From: Cheiracanthium punctorium
Lineage: Eukaryota; Arthropoda; Arachnida; Araneae; Cheiracanthiidae
Reading direction: 5' to 3'
NCBI GenBank assembly: GCA_038373885.1
Contig: JAWZYV010019476.1
Span: 1-64,000 of the forward strand
DNA length: 64,000 nt
The position numbers and the translations under genes were made by a program. This document shows positions 1 to 10,929 of this stretch, piece by piece. The notes beneath the pieces are model-generated. The model made no database searches. It had not been told where the DNA came from and was given only the letters and a program-made list of their open reading frames with translations. Positions within the stretch are counted from its first letter, which is position 1. Every line of letters begins with the position of its first letter.

Positions 1-89
1 GACTGTTCTAAATATTTTACAGAAACTATTATTATTTTATGTGTGTAAACTTGTCTAGTTATATGTTTGCATATGGGAAAGGTGGGAAG

Positions 90-190
90 TGTTAGAAATT
101 CCAAATATATATCCATGAACATTAACATTCATTAATAAAAGAGTTGTACGAGTAAATGACATTAAACATCGTCAGTCTCACTATCTATTT
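90..190 (+). repeat. Possible 3' LTR start of a copia-like element
   Basis: A purine-rich tract (about 74-89) is followed directly by TGTTAGAAATT, the arrangement seen at the 3' LTR start of many copia-type retrotransposons, and AATAAA follows about 45 bases later. No coding part is inside the window and the LTR end is not clear. This is an inference from junction layout only. Confidence 0.28.
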
Positions 191-570
191 AGCCCCCCCC
201 CTCACTTTATTTTTGACGGGCATTTTTTCCGCACACCAATTTACTTGGCGAAATTGATTTGTCTAGTGTTAACTCAAATTTGCTCATTTTGAATCAAGAA
301 AATTCGTAAAAGTTGAGTTTTATTTTATTATCGCACAAAACCTAGAGATTAGCTCATCCAAGGTGGAGGAAGGGCTGGGATAAACCTCTCGCGAATATAA
401 CACGTGGGACCTTTTAGTTTTGTTTACAAATAATTAGCATTAGTAATCCCATTAACTAATTAATTAGCACTAAACATAAATTATAATATAATTAGCACTA
501 TTTATTTTCTCATTTAATTTAGCTCTACTACTTTAACGTGAGTGTGAACTCCTCCCCCTAAATATATATA
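191..570. other. AT-rich spacer, nothing recognised
   Basis: AT-rich sequence with a C run near 194. No open frame or terminal repeat was recognised. It ends in a short TA-rich run that forms the target of the next element. Confidence 0.5.
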
Positions 571-2348
571 CAGGGTGTCCAGCCTTAATGTGACCCAATA
601 GCTAATTCCCGAACCGTTCGGTTTAGATATGCACTTCCAATTTAAAAAATGTTTTAAAAAGGGTAAAGAATGTTTTTACGTGCTTTTCGAACCAAAAAAC
701 CCATTTAGAAAAAAATTACAAAAATTAAATTTTTATACGGTCCCCAGGTCCTATCACTTATATTTAGGAAAAGATGCAGTACACAAAAACAAAGTAAACA
801 CAAAAAGTTTCATTTTATTACGATAAAAACTGACCAAGTTATGGAACTTTGAAAATCATACATTTCATCCATTTTCTCGGCCAATTTCAAGAAGCTAGTA
901 AGGGACCGTCTCCAAAGTGAAATTAATTGGAACTCTGCCAGGAAACTTTCGCTCTTGCACGTCACTCTTATGTAAATCGTTTTTAAATTTAAAAGTACAT
1001 ACATTACGTTAATATTACAATAATTGAGTACTTAAGAAACAAAATTTATTCTGTGTACGTGTAAAACATAGATAAAATAAAATATTTTGGACGAAGAAAA
1101 CTTTTCAAAAGCAGTTCCAAAATAATAGACTTATTTGCCTGCGGCTTCAGACTGATTTGCTGCGATACTGATCATGGCGAACGTTAAAAATCTGTTGTGT
1201 AGTCGCTTGCAATTGCATACAGCCGTATTCTAATATTACGAATTCTAGTATGGGAGAACGAGATGTATACAACTGGTCTCCAGGCATTAGCTCCTGCGCC
1301 AGGACTGGACGATAAGGAAATGCACCGTACGTATGTAATATGTTCCACACCGTCGATTTTGAGTAGGAACAAGCCTTGCTAATATCCTGGACACTACTTT
1401 CAGGATGAGCCAGGGCATATCCTAGAACATCCTCAGCGGGTATCCGCAAGCTTGAAGGTGTGGCACGAGACAAGGGAATACGTCTATGACAACTCCCAGT
1501 TCTATACAAGCGTTGAACAGCACGGGCAATTGTACAATAAGATAGATGTCTTCGACTGGGAAATTTAATGGCATAAAGTCTTGCCGCCTCTCTCTTATTT
1601 CGATTACACTGCCCATACAACAGTACCATTTCGCAGTATTCTTCATTTGTATACATCTCGTTCTCCTGTACTAGAATTCGTAATATTAGAATACGACTGT
1701 ATGCAATTGCAAGCGACTACACAACAGATTTTTAACGTTTGCCATGATCAGTACCGCAGCAAATCAGTCTGAAGCCGCAGGCAAATAAGTCTAAGTTTTT
1801 GGAACTGCTTTTGAAAAGTTTTCTTCGTCCAAAATATTTTATTTTATCTATGTTTTACACGTACACAGAATAAATTTTGTTTCTTAAGTACTCAGTTATT
1901 GTAATATTAACGTAATGTGTGTACTTTTAAATTTAAAAACGATTTACATAAGAGTGACGTGCGAGAGCGAATGTTTCCTGGCATAGTTCCAATTAATTTC
2001 ACTTTGGAGACGGTCCCTTACTAGCTTCTTGAAATTGGCCGAGAAAATGGATGAAATGTATGATTTTCAAAGTTCCATAACTTGGTCAGTTTTTATCGTA
2101 ATAAAATGAAACTTTTTGTGTTTACTTTGTTTTTGTGTACCGCATCTTTTCCTAAATATAAGTGATAGGACCTGGGGACCGTATAAAAATTTAGTTTTTG
2201 TAATTTTTTTCTAAATGGGTTTTTTGGTTCGAAAAGCACGTAAAAACATTCTTTACCTTTTTTAAAACATTTTTCAAATTGGAAGTGCATATCTAAACCG
2301 AATGGTTCGGGAATTAGCTATTGGGTCACATTAAGGCTGGACACCCTG
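571..2348. mobile_element. Foldback DNA transposon, copy 1 (702-bp inverted arms)
   Basis: The element begins CAGGGTGTCCAGCC and ends with the reverse complement, inside TA-rich DNA, which suggests a TA target duplication as in the Tc1/mariner superfamily. Arms 571-1272 and 1647-2348 are both 702 bp and nearly identical in inverse orientation, and the loop is 374 bp. The loop reads as the start of a transposase-like gene on the minus strand. The inner edge of the inverted duplication falls at the start codon of that gene. I infer that the 5' terminal region of a larger autonomous element was copied in inverse at the other end while the catalytic part was lost. A second copy lies at 28612-30390. 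Confidence 0.9.
1147..1656 (-). pseudogene. Orphan helix-turn-helix (DUF4817-like) ORF of the foldback element
   Basis: A 169-codon frame starting MYTNEEYCEMVLLYGQCNRN. Residues 1 to about 60 match the DUF4817-type DNA-binding helix-turn-helix found at the N-terminus of many arthropod transposon proteins (conserved EYCEMVLLYG, AARLYA, FPSRRH and RAVQRL blocks). From about residue 128 the frame crosses into the left arm. The last ~40 residues are therefore an antisense reading of the element's own 5' region, which is also read forward at 1648-1772. No DDE catalytic domain remains. It could at most make a DNA-binding protein without catalysis; expression is not shown. Confidence 0.7.
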
Positions 2349-2508
2349 TATATATATATGGATGCGTCACTGAGCAGGGGCCCCCTTGGTAACATTTGCT
2401 ACGGGCCCCGCGCTGTCTTAATCCTGCACTGAAACCGATTGTGAAGAACTAAGACTCCAGTATTATAAGTTACCGGAAGAAATAAATATTGCCGATAAAG
2501 AACATGAT

Positions 2509-5500
2509 TTGGATATCCTCGATGACGCATTGCAAGAACAGGAGGTAAGAATTAGATCTTTCCTCTCTTCTATTAGTAAAGTTGTTGATATTTCTGACAA
2601 GAACATAGAGCATTCTATTTCGAATAATGTATGCACAAATGTAAAGGTGAAATTACCCCAAATAAATTTACCAGAATTTTTCGGATCGTATCAAGAATGG
2701 GGACTCTTTAAATCAAAATTTGACTCCCTTATCACATCTAATGAAAGTTTAACAGATCAACAAAAACTGCACTATTTGCAAGCTTCGTTAAAGGGAGAAG
2801 CTAAACATTTGCAAACGCCGAATGATACATTCGATTCCCTATTAGGCGCTTTGCAACAAAGATTTGAGAATAAACGTGTTATTGCATCATCTCACATCAA
2901 TTCTATTTTGTCCTTGAATAAATTAAATAATGAATCGGCAAGGGATCTAAGAACCCTACTTGATAACATTCAGAAGCATATTCGTTCTTTAGAATTGTTT
3001 GATTTGAAACCCGACAAACTTTCTCAGCAAATGTTGGTTAATATTGTGTTAAACAAACTAGATCATGAGACTCGTAGGCAATACGAAATGACCTTGGACA
3101 GTACTGAATTTCCCGATTGGGAAGACTTTCTCTCCTTTTTGTCAAAGAGATGTCAAATTTTAGAAAGTTTAAATGCTTCTTTTCATAACCAAAACAAGCA
3201 AAAGAACATTCCCCTCCATTCTAAACCGAAGGTGCTTCTTTCGAAATCTCAGCCTAATAATTGTGCTTTATGCAAACAAGCACACAGTTTATTTAAATGT
3301 AAACGCTTCAATTCAATGAAAGTTAATGAAAGATTTGATGTAGTAAAATGTCATAATCTTTGTATAAATTGTTTATCTCCATTGCATAAATTATCGAATT
3401 GCCCTAGTGTTCGAAATTGTTTCTGCTCTAAACGGCATAATTCCTTATTGTGTAGAAGTTTGAATAAGAGTGTCGATAATCATAAGCATTCGCCACAAGA
3501 AACTACTAACCACTTGAAAACGGAAGCAGTAAATTCAGAGTTAAATGTGAATTCTCCACCCTTTTCGCCTCCGTACGAAGGTGTCAGTCAGTCTGCATTA
3601 CCAGCTGGGAAAGAGGAAGGATTTATTGGTTCGAGTTTCGTATCGGGAAAAAATAAACAAAGCGTGGTTTTGAGTACTGTTCTTGTTTTTGGTGAAAATA
3701 ACGTTGGAAATAAGTTCCCGATAAAGGCAATTCTTGATTGCGGTTCTATGGTGAATATTATCACATTGGATACTGCGTTAGCTTTAGGATTAAGGCTTCG
3801 AAAAATAAACACCTTAGTTTCGGGTATTGGAGGTGCATCTCACAAAATAAAGCATGAGGTTTCAATTGCAATTTCAAATAAGGAAGGTCAGTTTAGAAAA
3901 ATCATTGATTGTTTGGTTGTCGAAAGTATTACAGATTTTACACCAACGTGTAAACTTGATATGAAGGGGATAAAAATTCCTGACGGCATTAATCTATCAG
4001 ATAAATCCTTTCATTTACCTAGTAAAATACATATGTTGCTTGGAAATCAGTTAATTTTTGATTTATTAAAACCTGAAAAATTGAAATTGGCTGGAGGTAA
4101 TTTGATATTACAAGATACTGTGTTCGGCTTCACTGCTAGTGGTATTATGCGTCATGAAAACACTAGTCCTGACTTTCATTGTGGTCTTATTTCAACCCTT
4201 GATGAACTAGACAAAAATATTAGATTATTTTGGGAAATAGAAAATGTAACGGACGTGGAAAATCCGGTCGTTAAATCTGAAGAAAAACTAATTTGTGAAC
4301 AGCATTTCTTAAATACCTTCAAAAGGGATGAATCTGGTCGCTTTATAGTACAGATGCCTTTAGCTAAGGATCCCAGTTGTTTAGGGGACTCCAAACAGAC
4401 AGCTTTGAATAGACTCGAGGCCTTATGGAAAAGGTTAGTCAAAAATCCGGAAATGCTGATTTTATATCGTAATTTTATTCGAGAATACCAGACAATGGGT
4501 CACATGGTAGAGATAATTGAAGAAGAAGAGCCAGCGGTGACGTATTATCTACCACACCACGGTGTTTATCGCCCTACTAATAGTACAACTCCACTTCGCG
4601 TAGTTTTTAATGCTTCGTCTGTTACTTCCACTGGTGAATCTCTAAATTCATTGCAGATGAATGGTGGTATAATACAAGAAGACTTATTTTCAATTCTACT
4701 TCGATTCAGAATTCACAAGTACGCGTTAACTGCAGACATAAGGAAAATGTTTAGGATGGTTGCTATAGATGAATCTCAGCGCGATTTGCTACGAATCGTT
4801 TGGAAACATAATTTTGAAGATCCAGTGAAGAAATATAAATTAACCACCGTAGCCTATGGTACTAGTAGCGCTCCCTATCTAGCCACTAGGTCGTTGAAAC
4901 AACTTGCAATAGATGATGGCAAGGATTATCCATTAGCTGCTGAAGTTTTGCTTTCAGACGTGAATATAGACGAGATCTTAACAGGCAGCGATGATCTGGA
5001 ATTAGGGAAGAAACTCCAAGCTCAGCTTGTCTCATTGTTACAAGGTGCTTGCATGCAATTGCATAAATGGGCAGATAGTAATCCTTACCTATTGCCAGAT
5101 GAATTAAATGAAGATAAAGACTTATCTTTTTCCAATCAAAATGAGACGAAGACACTCGGGCTTTTATGGAAGCCACAGACAGATTCCTTCTCTTTCAAGG
5201 TATCTACTAAGGATGAAGGAGGAAATAATTGTGAATTCACCAAAAGAACTGTGCTCTCCACAATTGCGAAATTGTTCGATACACTCGGGCTATTAGGGCC
5301 CATAATAGCAAGGGCTAAAATTCTAATGCAAACTCTGTGGCAGTTAAACTTAGACTGGAATGATTGCTTGCCTCCAAACTTAAAATCTGAGTGGAATTCC
5401 TTTGTTACCGCTCTGTCATCTATAAACCTTTTGGTTATTCCTCGTTATTGTCTTCAACATCATTCCATTCGAACAGAAATTCATGGCTTTGCAGATTCTT

Positions 5501-6498
5501 CAGAGAAGGCTTTCGGAGCCGTAATCTACATTCGTTGTGTTGACGCAAATGGGCAGATCATTGTTAATCTGTTGTGCTCTAAATCTAAAGTTGCTCCTCT
5601 AAGGACAATCACCATTCCTCGGTTAGAGCTGAACGCTGCAGTTCTTCTTTCCAAATTGGTTAAAAGATCTCTGCAAGCCATAAAAATCCAAATTGATGAC
5701 ATTTACTTTTGGTCTGACAGCAGCATAGTGTTAGCGTGGATTAAGAGGCCACCTTCTCATCTCAAGCCATTCGTTAGAAATCGTGTGAGTATCATTCAAG
5801 CGCTTACCAAAATTGAATGCTGGCACCACGTCAGCTCCAAAGAAAATCCAGCCGATATCCTTTCGAGAGGCGTAAATCCTGACAAAATTCAGGAATGCGA
5901 TCTGTGGTGGCTTGGGCCGCCATTTCTACGTCAAGTCGAAATAAGTGAATTCTCTAACCCTACTTCAATTGAGAACAATGACCTCTTTTCGCGAGAAATA
6001 AAAGAAACGCCAACCAGTGAAATGTGTGGGCTGCTGGAGACAGTCGAACCACTAGATCTTATCAGTAGCTGTTCTTCGTACACCAAATTACAGAGAGTGC
6101 TTGCTTGGTGCAAAAGATTTGTAAACAACGCAAGAAACCCTTTACAACGAGAGACTGGATGCCTTAAGAGTTATGAACTTAGTCAATCCTTGTGGACAAT
6201 AGTGAAAAACATTCAAGGAACTAACTTTGCTAATGAAATACAGTGCTTAAGCAAGGGGACTCCGATTCCAAAATCTAGTAAACTTTTAAGTTTAAACCCT
6301 TTCTTAGATAGTAATGATATCCTCAACGTTGGAGGACAACTGAAAAACTCTAACTTGCCTGTTTCGCAAAGGCACCCAATATTGCTTCCTTCTCACCATC
6401 ATTTTACTTATGTTGTAATTAATTATTTTCATACCTTATATTTCCATACAGGTGTAGAAGCTTATTTACATCTTGGTCTATTTGGAAGTGTATTTTAA
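2509..6498 (+). CDS. BEL/Pao Gag-Pol polyprotein (1329-residue open frame)
   Basis: Domains in order: a Gag-like domain (DUF1759 type, from about residue 45, KLPQINLPEFFGSYQEW); cysteine/histidine knuckles (about 250-325, CALCKQAHSLFKC and a second cluster); an aspartic protease (DUF1758 type, AILDCGSMVNIIT at about 405); reverse transcriptase with motif A in ADIRKMFRMVAI and the SSAPYLATRSL segment; a peptidase A17/RNase H region (HGFADSSEKAFGAVIY, WSDSSIVLAW); and the start of the integrase zinc-binding region. The polymerase box reads NIDE where BEL elements normally have YVDD, so the second catalytic aspartate is Glu. The frame also stops before the integrase catalytic core. TTG is the first codon drawn at 2509; the frame is open from 2422 and no true start is visible. 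Confidence 0.88.
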   Translation: MDILDDALQEQEVRIRSFLSSISKVVDISDKNIEHSISNNVCTNVKVKLPQINLPEFFGSYQEWGLFKSKFDSLITSNESLTDQQKLHYLQASLKGEAKHLQTPNDTFDSLLGALQQRFENKRVIASSHINSILSLNKLNNESARDLRTLLDNIQKHIRSLELFDLKPDKLSQQMLVNIVLNKLDHETRRQYEMTLDSTEFPDWEDFLSFLSKRCQILESLNASFHNQNKQKNIPLHSKPKVLLSKSQPNNCALCKQAHSLFKCKRFNSMKVNERFDVVKCHNLCINCLSPLHKLSNCPSVRNCFCSKRHNSLLCRSLNKSVDNHKHSPQETTNHLKTEAVNSELNVNSPPFSPPYEGVSQSALPAGKEEGFIGSSFVSGKNKQSVVLSTVLVFGENNVGNKFPIKAILDCGSMVNIITLDTALALGLRLRKINTLVSGIGGASHKIKHEVSIAISNKEGQFRKIIDCLVVESITDFTPTCKLDMKGIKIPDGINLSDKSFHLPSKIHMLLGNQLIFDLLKPEKLKLAGGNLILQDTVFGFTASGIMRHENTSPDFHCGLISTLDELDKNIRLFWEIENVTDVENPVVKSEEKLICEQHFLNTFKRDESGRFIVQMPLAKDPSCLGDSKQTALNRLEALWKRLVKNPEMLILYRNFIREYQTMGHMVEIIEEEEPAVTYYLPHHGVYRPTNSTTPLRVVFNASSVTSTGESLNSLQMNGGIIQEDLFSILLRFRIHKYALTADIRKMFRMVAIDESQRDLLRIVWKHNFEDPVKKYKLTTVAYGTSSAPYLATRSLKQLAIDDGKDYPLAAEVLLSDVNIDEILTGSDDLELGKKLQAQLVSLLQGACMQLHKWADSNPYLLPDELNEDKDLSFSNQNETKTLGLLWKPQTDSFSFKVSTKDEGGNNCEFTKRTVLSTIAKLFDTLGLLGPIIARAKILMQTLWQLNLDWNDCLPPNLKSEWNSFVTALSSINLLVIPRYCLQHHSIRTEIHGFADSSEKAFGAVIYIRCVDANGQIIVNLLCSKSKVAPLRTITIPRLELNAAVLLSKLVKRSLQAIKIQIDDIYFWSDSSIVLAWIKRPPSHLKPFVRNRVSIIQALTKIECWHHVSSKENPADILSRGVNPDKIQECDLWWLGPPFLRQVEISEFSNPTSIENNDLFSREIKETPTSEMCGLLETVEPLDLISSCSSYTKLQRVLAWCKRFVNNARNPLQRETGCLKSYELSQSLWTIVKNIQGTNFANEIQCLSKGTPIPKSSKLLSLNPFLDSNDILNVGGQLKNSNLPVSQRHPILLPSHHHFTYVVINYFHTLYFHTGVEAYLHLGLFGSVF

Positions 6499-6686
6499 AA
6501 TTTCAATATGTATGTATGTTTTTTTTTTCTTCACTTTATTCTTCTTGAAAACTGAAAATATTTGTATTTTTATTTAATAGCATTGTGATGGCATTTAATC
6601 TCATTTACCAATTTTGATTGTTATTTTGATTATTTAACCTGTATCTTTAATTTGAACGCCTCCGTCGTTGCAAGGCGGGGGAGAAA

Positions 6687-6907
6687 TGTTATTGTTTGTA
6701 TTACCTTATTCAAATTTGTATCTTGTCGCCAATCCGCTTCTGGCAACCCTATCGATGGGTTCTGGGTGGTAGCTGTGATTCTCGCCAGTCGCAAGTAGTC
6801 GTCTCGTTTTGTAAGCCGTAAGCACGGCATCGTTGTACCCTCTTGACTCATTTAATTTTAAATAGTCACAGAATAAAGAAATTAATTGTTGATCATTCGC
6901 CTTACAG
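6687..6907 (+). repeat. 3' LTR of the BEL element
   Basis: It starts TGTTATTGTTTG right after the GGCGGGGGAGAA purine tract, contains AATAAAG near 6872 as a poly(A) signal, and ends near CCTTACA. The right border is estimated, because no 5' LTR or target duplication is present for comparison. Confidence 0.6.
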
Positions 6908-7150
6908 TCCACTTTTTTCGTATCGCAATACCGTCTATTCCATATTACCCGAGTATTCCATATTATACTCCATTCGTAACTTTTTTTTTATCTATTTTTT
7001 TCTATAACAACAAAATAAATTGTGTATTTCTTTGCAATTGACATTTCATTACGATTCATTATAGCATGTACTCATGCTGTTTTGGGGGATTTTATTTAAA
7101 AATCTATGAAGTTACAGTTAGAAATGTAAATGGTATTCCATAATACCCTC
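6908..7150. other. AT-rich spacer
   Basis: No frame or terminal repeat recognised. Confidence 0.4.
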
Positions 7151-7155
7151 CTCTC

Positions 7156-7470
7156 CTCTACAATTTATTTGCTTCTTCTCCTAAATGATGGGCAGTTCTT
7201 TTGAAAAACATTTACTGTTTAACATTGAAACCCCTCTCAAACACTCGATGGGAAAGCAAAACTGAAACCATTCGACCTTTAAGATATCGACTAGGAGAAA
7301 GCTATGACGCTCTTTTTGAAATATCCGAAGGTAAATGCTTTTCAAAAGAAGTGCAACACGAAGCACGAAGTCTGTGCGCCAAAATCAAGGATTATAAATT
7401 TATTTGTTCCTTGACACTTTGGCACGATTTGCTTAACAGAATTAATCCTGTCAGCAAGTTACTATACCAA
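7156..7470 (+). pseudogene. hAT transposase, N-terminal fragment (outermost level of a nest)
   Basis: The frame reads LFASSPK-stop-WAVLLKNI, then TLKPLSNTRWESK and IKDYKFICSLTLWHDLL. These blocks match the DUF4371/zinc-finger (TTF, ZMYM-like) hAT transposases, where an arginine is expected at the TGA (7186-7188). The match stops near VSKLLYQS. The same protein resumes at 10930 with LNVSTLALQAISNLKSFI, so about 3.46 kb of inserted DNA splits one gene. Nonfunctional. Confidence 0.75.
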
Positions 7471-7836
7471 AGCAAACTTAGCATTCCCAACAAACGAAAA
7501 CTGTACAACATGATTGTCCTCCCTGCAGGTACATACGCTAGCCCCATTTGGGGTTATGCTGCGAAAACAAATTTAAACTTAATCACAACTCCACACAACA
7601 AAATACTACGAAAAATTAGACATGCTCATAGATACATGAGAAACTCGGTTATACGTAGAGATCTCATGATTCCCTCCATGTACGAAATTATCAAAAAACA
7701 AGCCCAACACTTTTATGACAAAGTCTATAACTTACCAAATGAACTAATTGCAGAAATCCCTGATTATGACTTCCGCGATCCAGACGACCGGACACGGCCT
7801 AAAGCTGTCCTCCTGCTTAATGAGCAGGGTTATTAG
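7471..7836 (+). pseudogene. Non-LTR retrotransposon (jockey-like) RT C-terminal fragment
   Basis: In frame with the preceding hAT piece, the sequence changes to KLSIPNKRKLYNMIVLPAG, TYASPIWGYAAK and a following HAHRYMRNSVIRRDLMIPS. This is typical of the C-terminal end of jockey-clade LINE reverse transcriptases. It is 5'-truncated, as is usual for LINE insertions. The frame ends at 7836 and its 3' untranslated part continues to 7931 and then from 10714 to about 10930, ending in GAT repeats, a microsatellite tail. It is the second level of the nest. Confidence 0.75.
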
Positions 7837-8118
7837 CACCAATTCTCACTACCTTTTCTTCCAAACTACGATTTCCCTATTTGTGTCTCCTGATCCCATC
7901 CCTGACATTGTCTTCTAGAGTCCCTTATATACAGGGTGGCCATAATTAAACTGCACGTGTTCAAGGGGTGCTGGAGAGAAAACTACTGGGAATATTCCAG
8001 TGAAATTTGGTATCTACACGTTTCAGAACATGCGCAAGTCAAATATGAAAAAAAAATCGCCATTTTTGCCCGATAGATGGCGCTGTATCGTATTTCAACG
8101 CTTATCGGCGGCATATAT

Positions 8119-10117
8119 TAGTGCTGTAAAAGTAACGACAAAATGAGTATCCGTATGTATTTGTTACTTAGATGTTCGCTATTCGTTACTAAGTATTCGT
8201 TACTCGTTACTTTCGTTACTACTAATAGAATCGGTAATAGGGTGTTATATAGTGCCCCATAACAACACATCCGGGACAGTGTTGTTATGGGTATATGCCG
8301 CCCATACATAAACCCATAACCAAAAAGAATTTTTTTTAGCGAAGTTGTACAAAGTTGTATTTAGAGCTTATTTTCTCTGATTTACAGATTGTTTTTATAC
8401 ACATTTATGGTTTTATACAATGCTAAATTATCCGAATTACTGAGTGCACATAGAAATCTTCCAAAGACATATGCCATTCTTTTTTTTTCTCAACCCCCCC
8501 TTTTTTTAATTCTGAACGCTGGTTTAACCTGTTCATTCTTATCATAAAAAGTGTAAAGGAAAGCTTGTGACTCGTGTTTTTTCTGGGAGCGGGTTCTCGA
8601 ATACTGAGATCCAGGGATTGGGCCACATATATAAAATTCACAGGGCAGGGGATCTCAGTATGATATCAACTACTTTGCGTCTCTAAAAGCATAATATCTT
8701 TATTATTTGTGAGTTCTTATTTCATATCAAAAACTTCTTTTGCTGGACCTTTTTTCGAAGTAAATTAAAAATTACCATATTTTAAATTAAAATTGTTTTA
8801 TTCAATGAGAATTACATATTTTTAAAATATTTCCAGTTCTATTTCTGCACTTTTGGGATGAAAGGGGTTAGCCCCTTCTGTGGGTGCATATATGAGAGCA
8901 TTCTTTAAACAAAAATTATCACTCCTTTCATACAGAAAGAATGGTTGCACCGGGCTATGCGTATTCCATGAGTTCATGGAATAAAATGTACCATAAAATA
9001 GGGCAGATGGCCCCCTAAACGCCGACATTTTAGAAACATACTGAACTTCATTGAATTATTTTAATACCAGTGGCTTACGCAGGAGTGGGCATAGAAATCC
9101 CGGGTCGCTCACAATTTTTTATATATTTTTTAAACAATTACTTAAAAAATGTGTTTAGGTTTCCATGCTAAATATTTTTTTTAGTTCCAAATAATATTTT
9201 AAATAATAAAAATGTGTGAATTCGTTTACTTTATAAAAATATATTTTTTAAAAGGTGTTTTTAAATAATTTGTTATTTATTACTCATATTTCGATTCTAG
9301 CTAAAAAAAAAGAAATTGTTAAGTTCGCAATCCTGCTTCGGAACCACCCTGAAAGAAAGAATTCTGATTGCACCACTATTTAGTACCAAAATGTTAGAAA
9401 GCCCGAAATTAGCACCCCTTACTAACATGCTTCTCTTATATGTATTGCTCCTCTACAATTATAAGAACACCCCCTTCCCCCCCCCCCGCAAAAAAAGTTC
9501 AACTGCGCATAAGAACATGCTATACACCGGATCCTATCCCCCCATTGTACGACCCATATCAATAGAGCAGCAGATAGTATATCCATCTCCATAACTGTAA
9601 CGATACATACGGATTCTTCCAAACCTCATCAAAACGATACCATCCGGCTCGGCACAAACGAATTGCAACCAGAACATACTACTACTCAAATACCGAAATT
9701 GATTTTTCCCTTCAAACAGCGAGAATCCATAATACTTCCGGTATCTAGTAACGGAACGGAACATACTATTCCTCAAATACCGAAATTCATTTTCTCCCTC
9801 CCGCAGTCTTGTATTCAAAGTTCGAACCTGGTCGATCCGAAATGCACACTCGAAAGTCATTTTCCCCCTTGAAACCGCGATCCGATATCCAGTAACTGCC
9901 AGTAACAAATAACAGAAGATATTAGTACTCGATTACTGGAACCTGCTTCCCCCCTAGTTCGCCTCGCCTGGCAGTCTGTATTCGAAGTTCGAAGCTGCTC
10001 GATCCGAAACCTTCGGATCGAGTAACGATATCAACCGAAAAGTAACAATTCGTTACTTCGAGTCTGAGTGATTATCCGTATCTTAGTACCGAATACATGC
10101 GGTTTGCTTCAGCTCTA
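8119..10117. mobile_element. Non-autonomous hAT-like element with 8-bp target duplication (fourth level)
   Basis: GCATATAT is present at 8111-8118 and again at 10118-10125. Between them the element starts TAGTGCTG and ends CAGCTCTA, both fitting the short hAT end consensus YARNG. Both subterminal regions are crowded with GTAAC/GTTAC words (8130-8220 and 10020-10070), probably transposase-binding sites. Inside are degenerate direct repeats, for example the CAAATACCGAAATT unit at about 9690 and 9775. No transposase frame was seen. Confidence 0.85.
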
Positions 10118-10184
10118 GCATATATGCAAATTTTAAGCTCACCGAACAGTATAAAAACAAGACGACATTGAGTAATGGTCAATC

Positions 10185-10325
10185 ATGACTCTGAATAAGA
10201 AGGAACGTGCATTGTTAGTGAAAATATTCTATCAGAATGGTAGCAGTTATGCAGCTACTCTGAAAGAATACCGGCGTATGAAACGATTAAGAAGAGGTCC
10301 AATGAGTGTCAATGAGAATAAATAA
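10185..10325 (+). pseudogene. Truncated DUF4817-type helix-turn-helix ORF (46 codons)
   Basis: Starts MTLNKKERALLVKIFYQNGS and continues AATLKEYRRMKRLRRGPMS, a second DUF4817-type subfamily distinct from that of the foldback elements. The frame stops after VNENK, where an internal deletion seems to have joined the domain start to the right end of the 7932-10713 element. A TATA-like TATAAAA lies about 35 bases upstream. Confidence 0.6.
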
Positions 10326-10929
10326 TGGTTTAATTGTTTTCCAAAGCGTCTTTATGGATTGTTTAATTTGTGATCTTAAATTACGTTAATTTTTGATTAC
10401 ATGATAGTGTAAAAATTTAATTACTGAAGCGAATTGTATTGAATTTTGATAAACTGTAAATGATGTTTTATATTGCTCATATGCCTCTTAGAATGTCATT
10501 ATGCTCTGTCTATTGGTTTTGGAAGTTGTATATGCCACCGGGGAGCGTTGAAATACGATACAGCGCCATCTATCGGTCGAAAATGGCGATTTTTTTTCAT
10601 ATTTGACTTGCGCATGTTCTGAAACGTGTAGATACCAAATTTCACTGGAATATTCCCAGTAGTTTTCTCTCCAGCACCCCTTGAACACGTGCAGTTTAAT
10701 TAGTGCCACCCTGTATATTGTATATAATTTATTTTCATTTTGCATTATTCTCATACTGTTTTGCTCTAATATATATTACTATTTACCTTTTCTATTATGT
10801 ATGATCTGATACTGCATTTTCTCTTACATGACCCATCGATGTATAACTAACTACTCATCAAACAACTGGAGTTAAACCGTCATGGAATAGGCACTCCTTT
10901 CAAGAACAATTCGATGATGATGATGATGA

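Larger units (their letters stand above)
2431..6907 (+). mobile_element. BEL/Pao LTR retrotransposon, 5'-truncated and integrase-deleted
   Basis: One long gag-pol frame, a 3' untranslated part, a purine tract (about 6673-6685) and a 3' LTR are present. The 5' LTR and primer site are missing: the frame is open back to a stop at 2419-2421, where unrelated GC-rich sequence begins. The integrase ends inside its zinc-binding region, so an internal deletion removed the core. The element lies directly after the foldback element. Confidence 0.85.
7932..10713 (+). mobile_element. TIR DNA transposon with ~180-bp inverted ends (third level of nest)
   Basis: The left end CAGGGTGGCCATAATTAAAC and the right end (reverse complement CAGGGTGGCACTAATTAAAC) are near-identical for about 180 bp and flanked by TA. 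It landed in the 3' untranslated part of the LINE tail. Near the right end it holds the start of a DUF4817-type ORF, truncated by internal deletion. A non-autonomous hAT (8119-10117) accounts for most of its length. Confidence 0.9.

Noticed and set aside
629..826. 65-codon frame MHFQFKKCFKK repeated at 629, 2093, 28670 and 30135 as a conserved small gene
   Set aside because: It is the same stretch of the foldback-element arm seen four times. Conservation comes from the DNA repeat; no domain or start context supports translation.
7201..7836. A single 211-aa fusion protein
   Set aside because: The two halves belong to a hAT transposase and a LINE reverse transcriptase; the fusion results from an insertion, with a stop just upstream.
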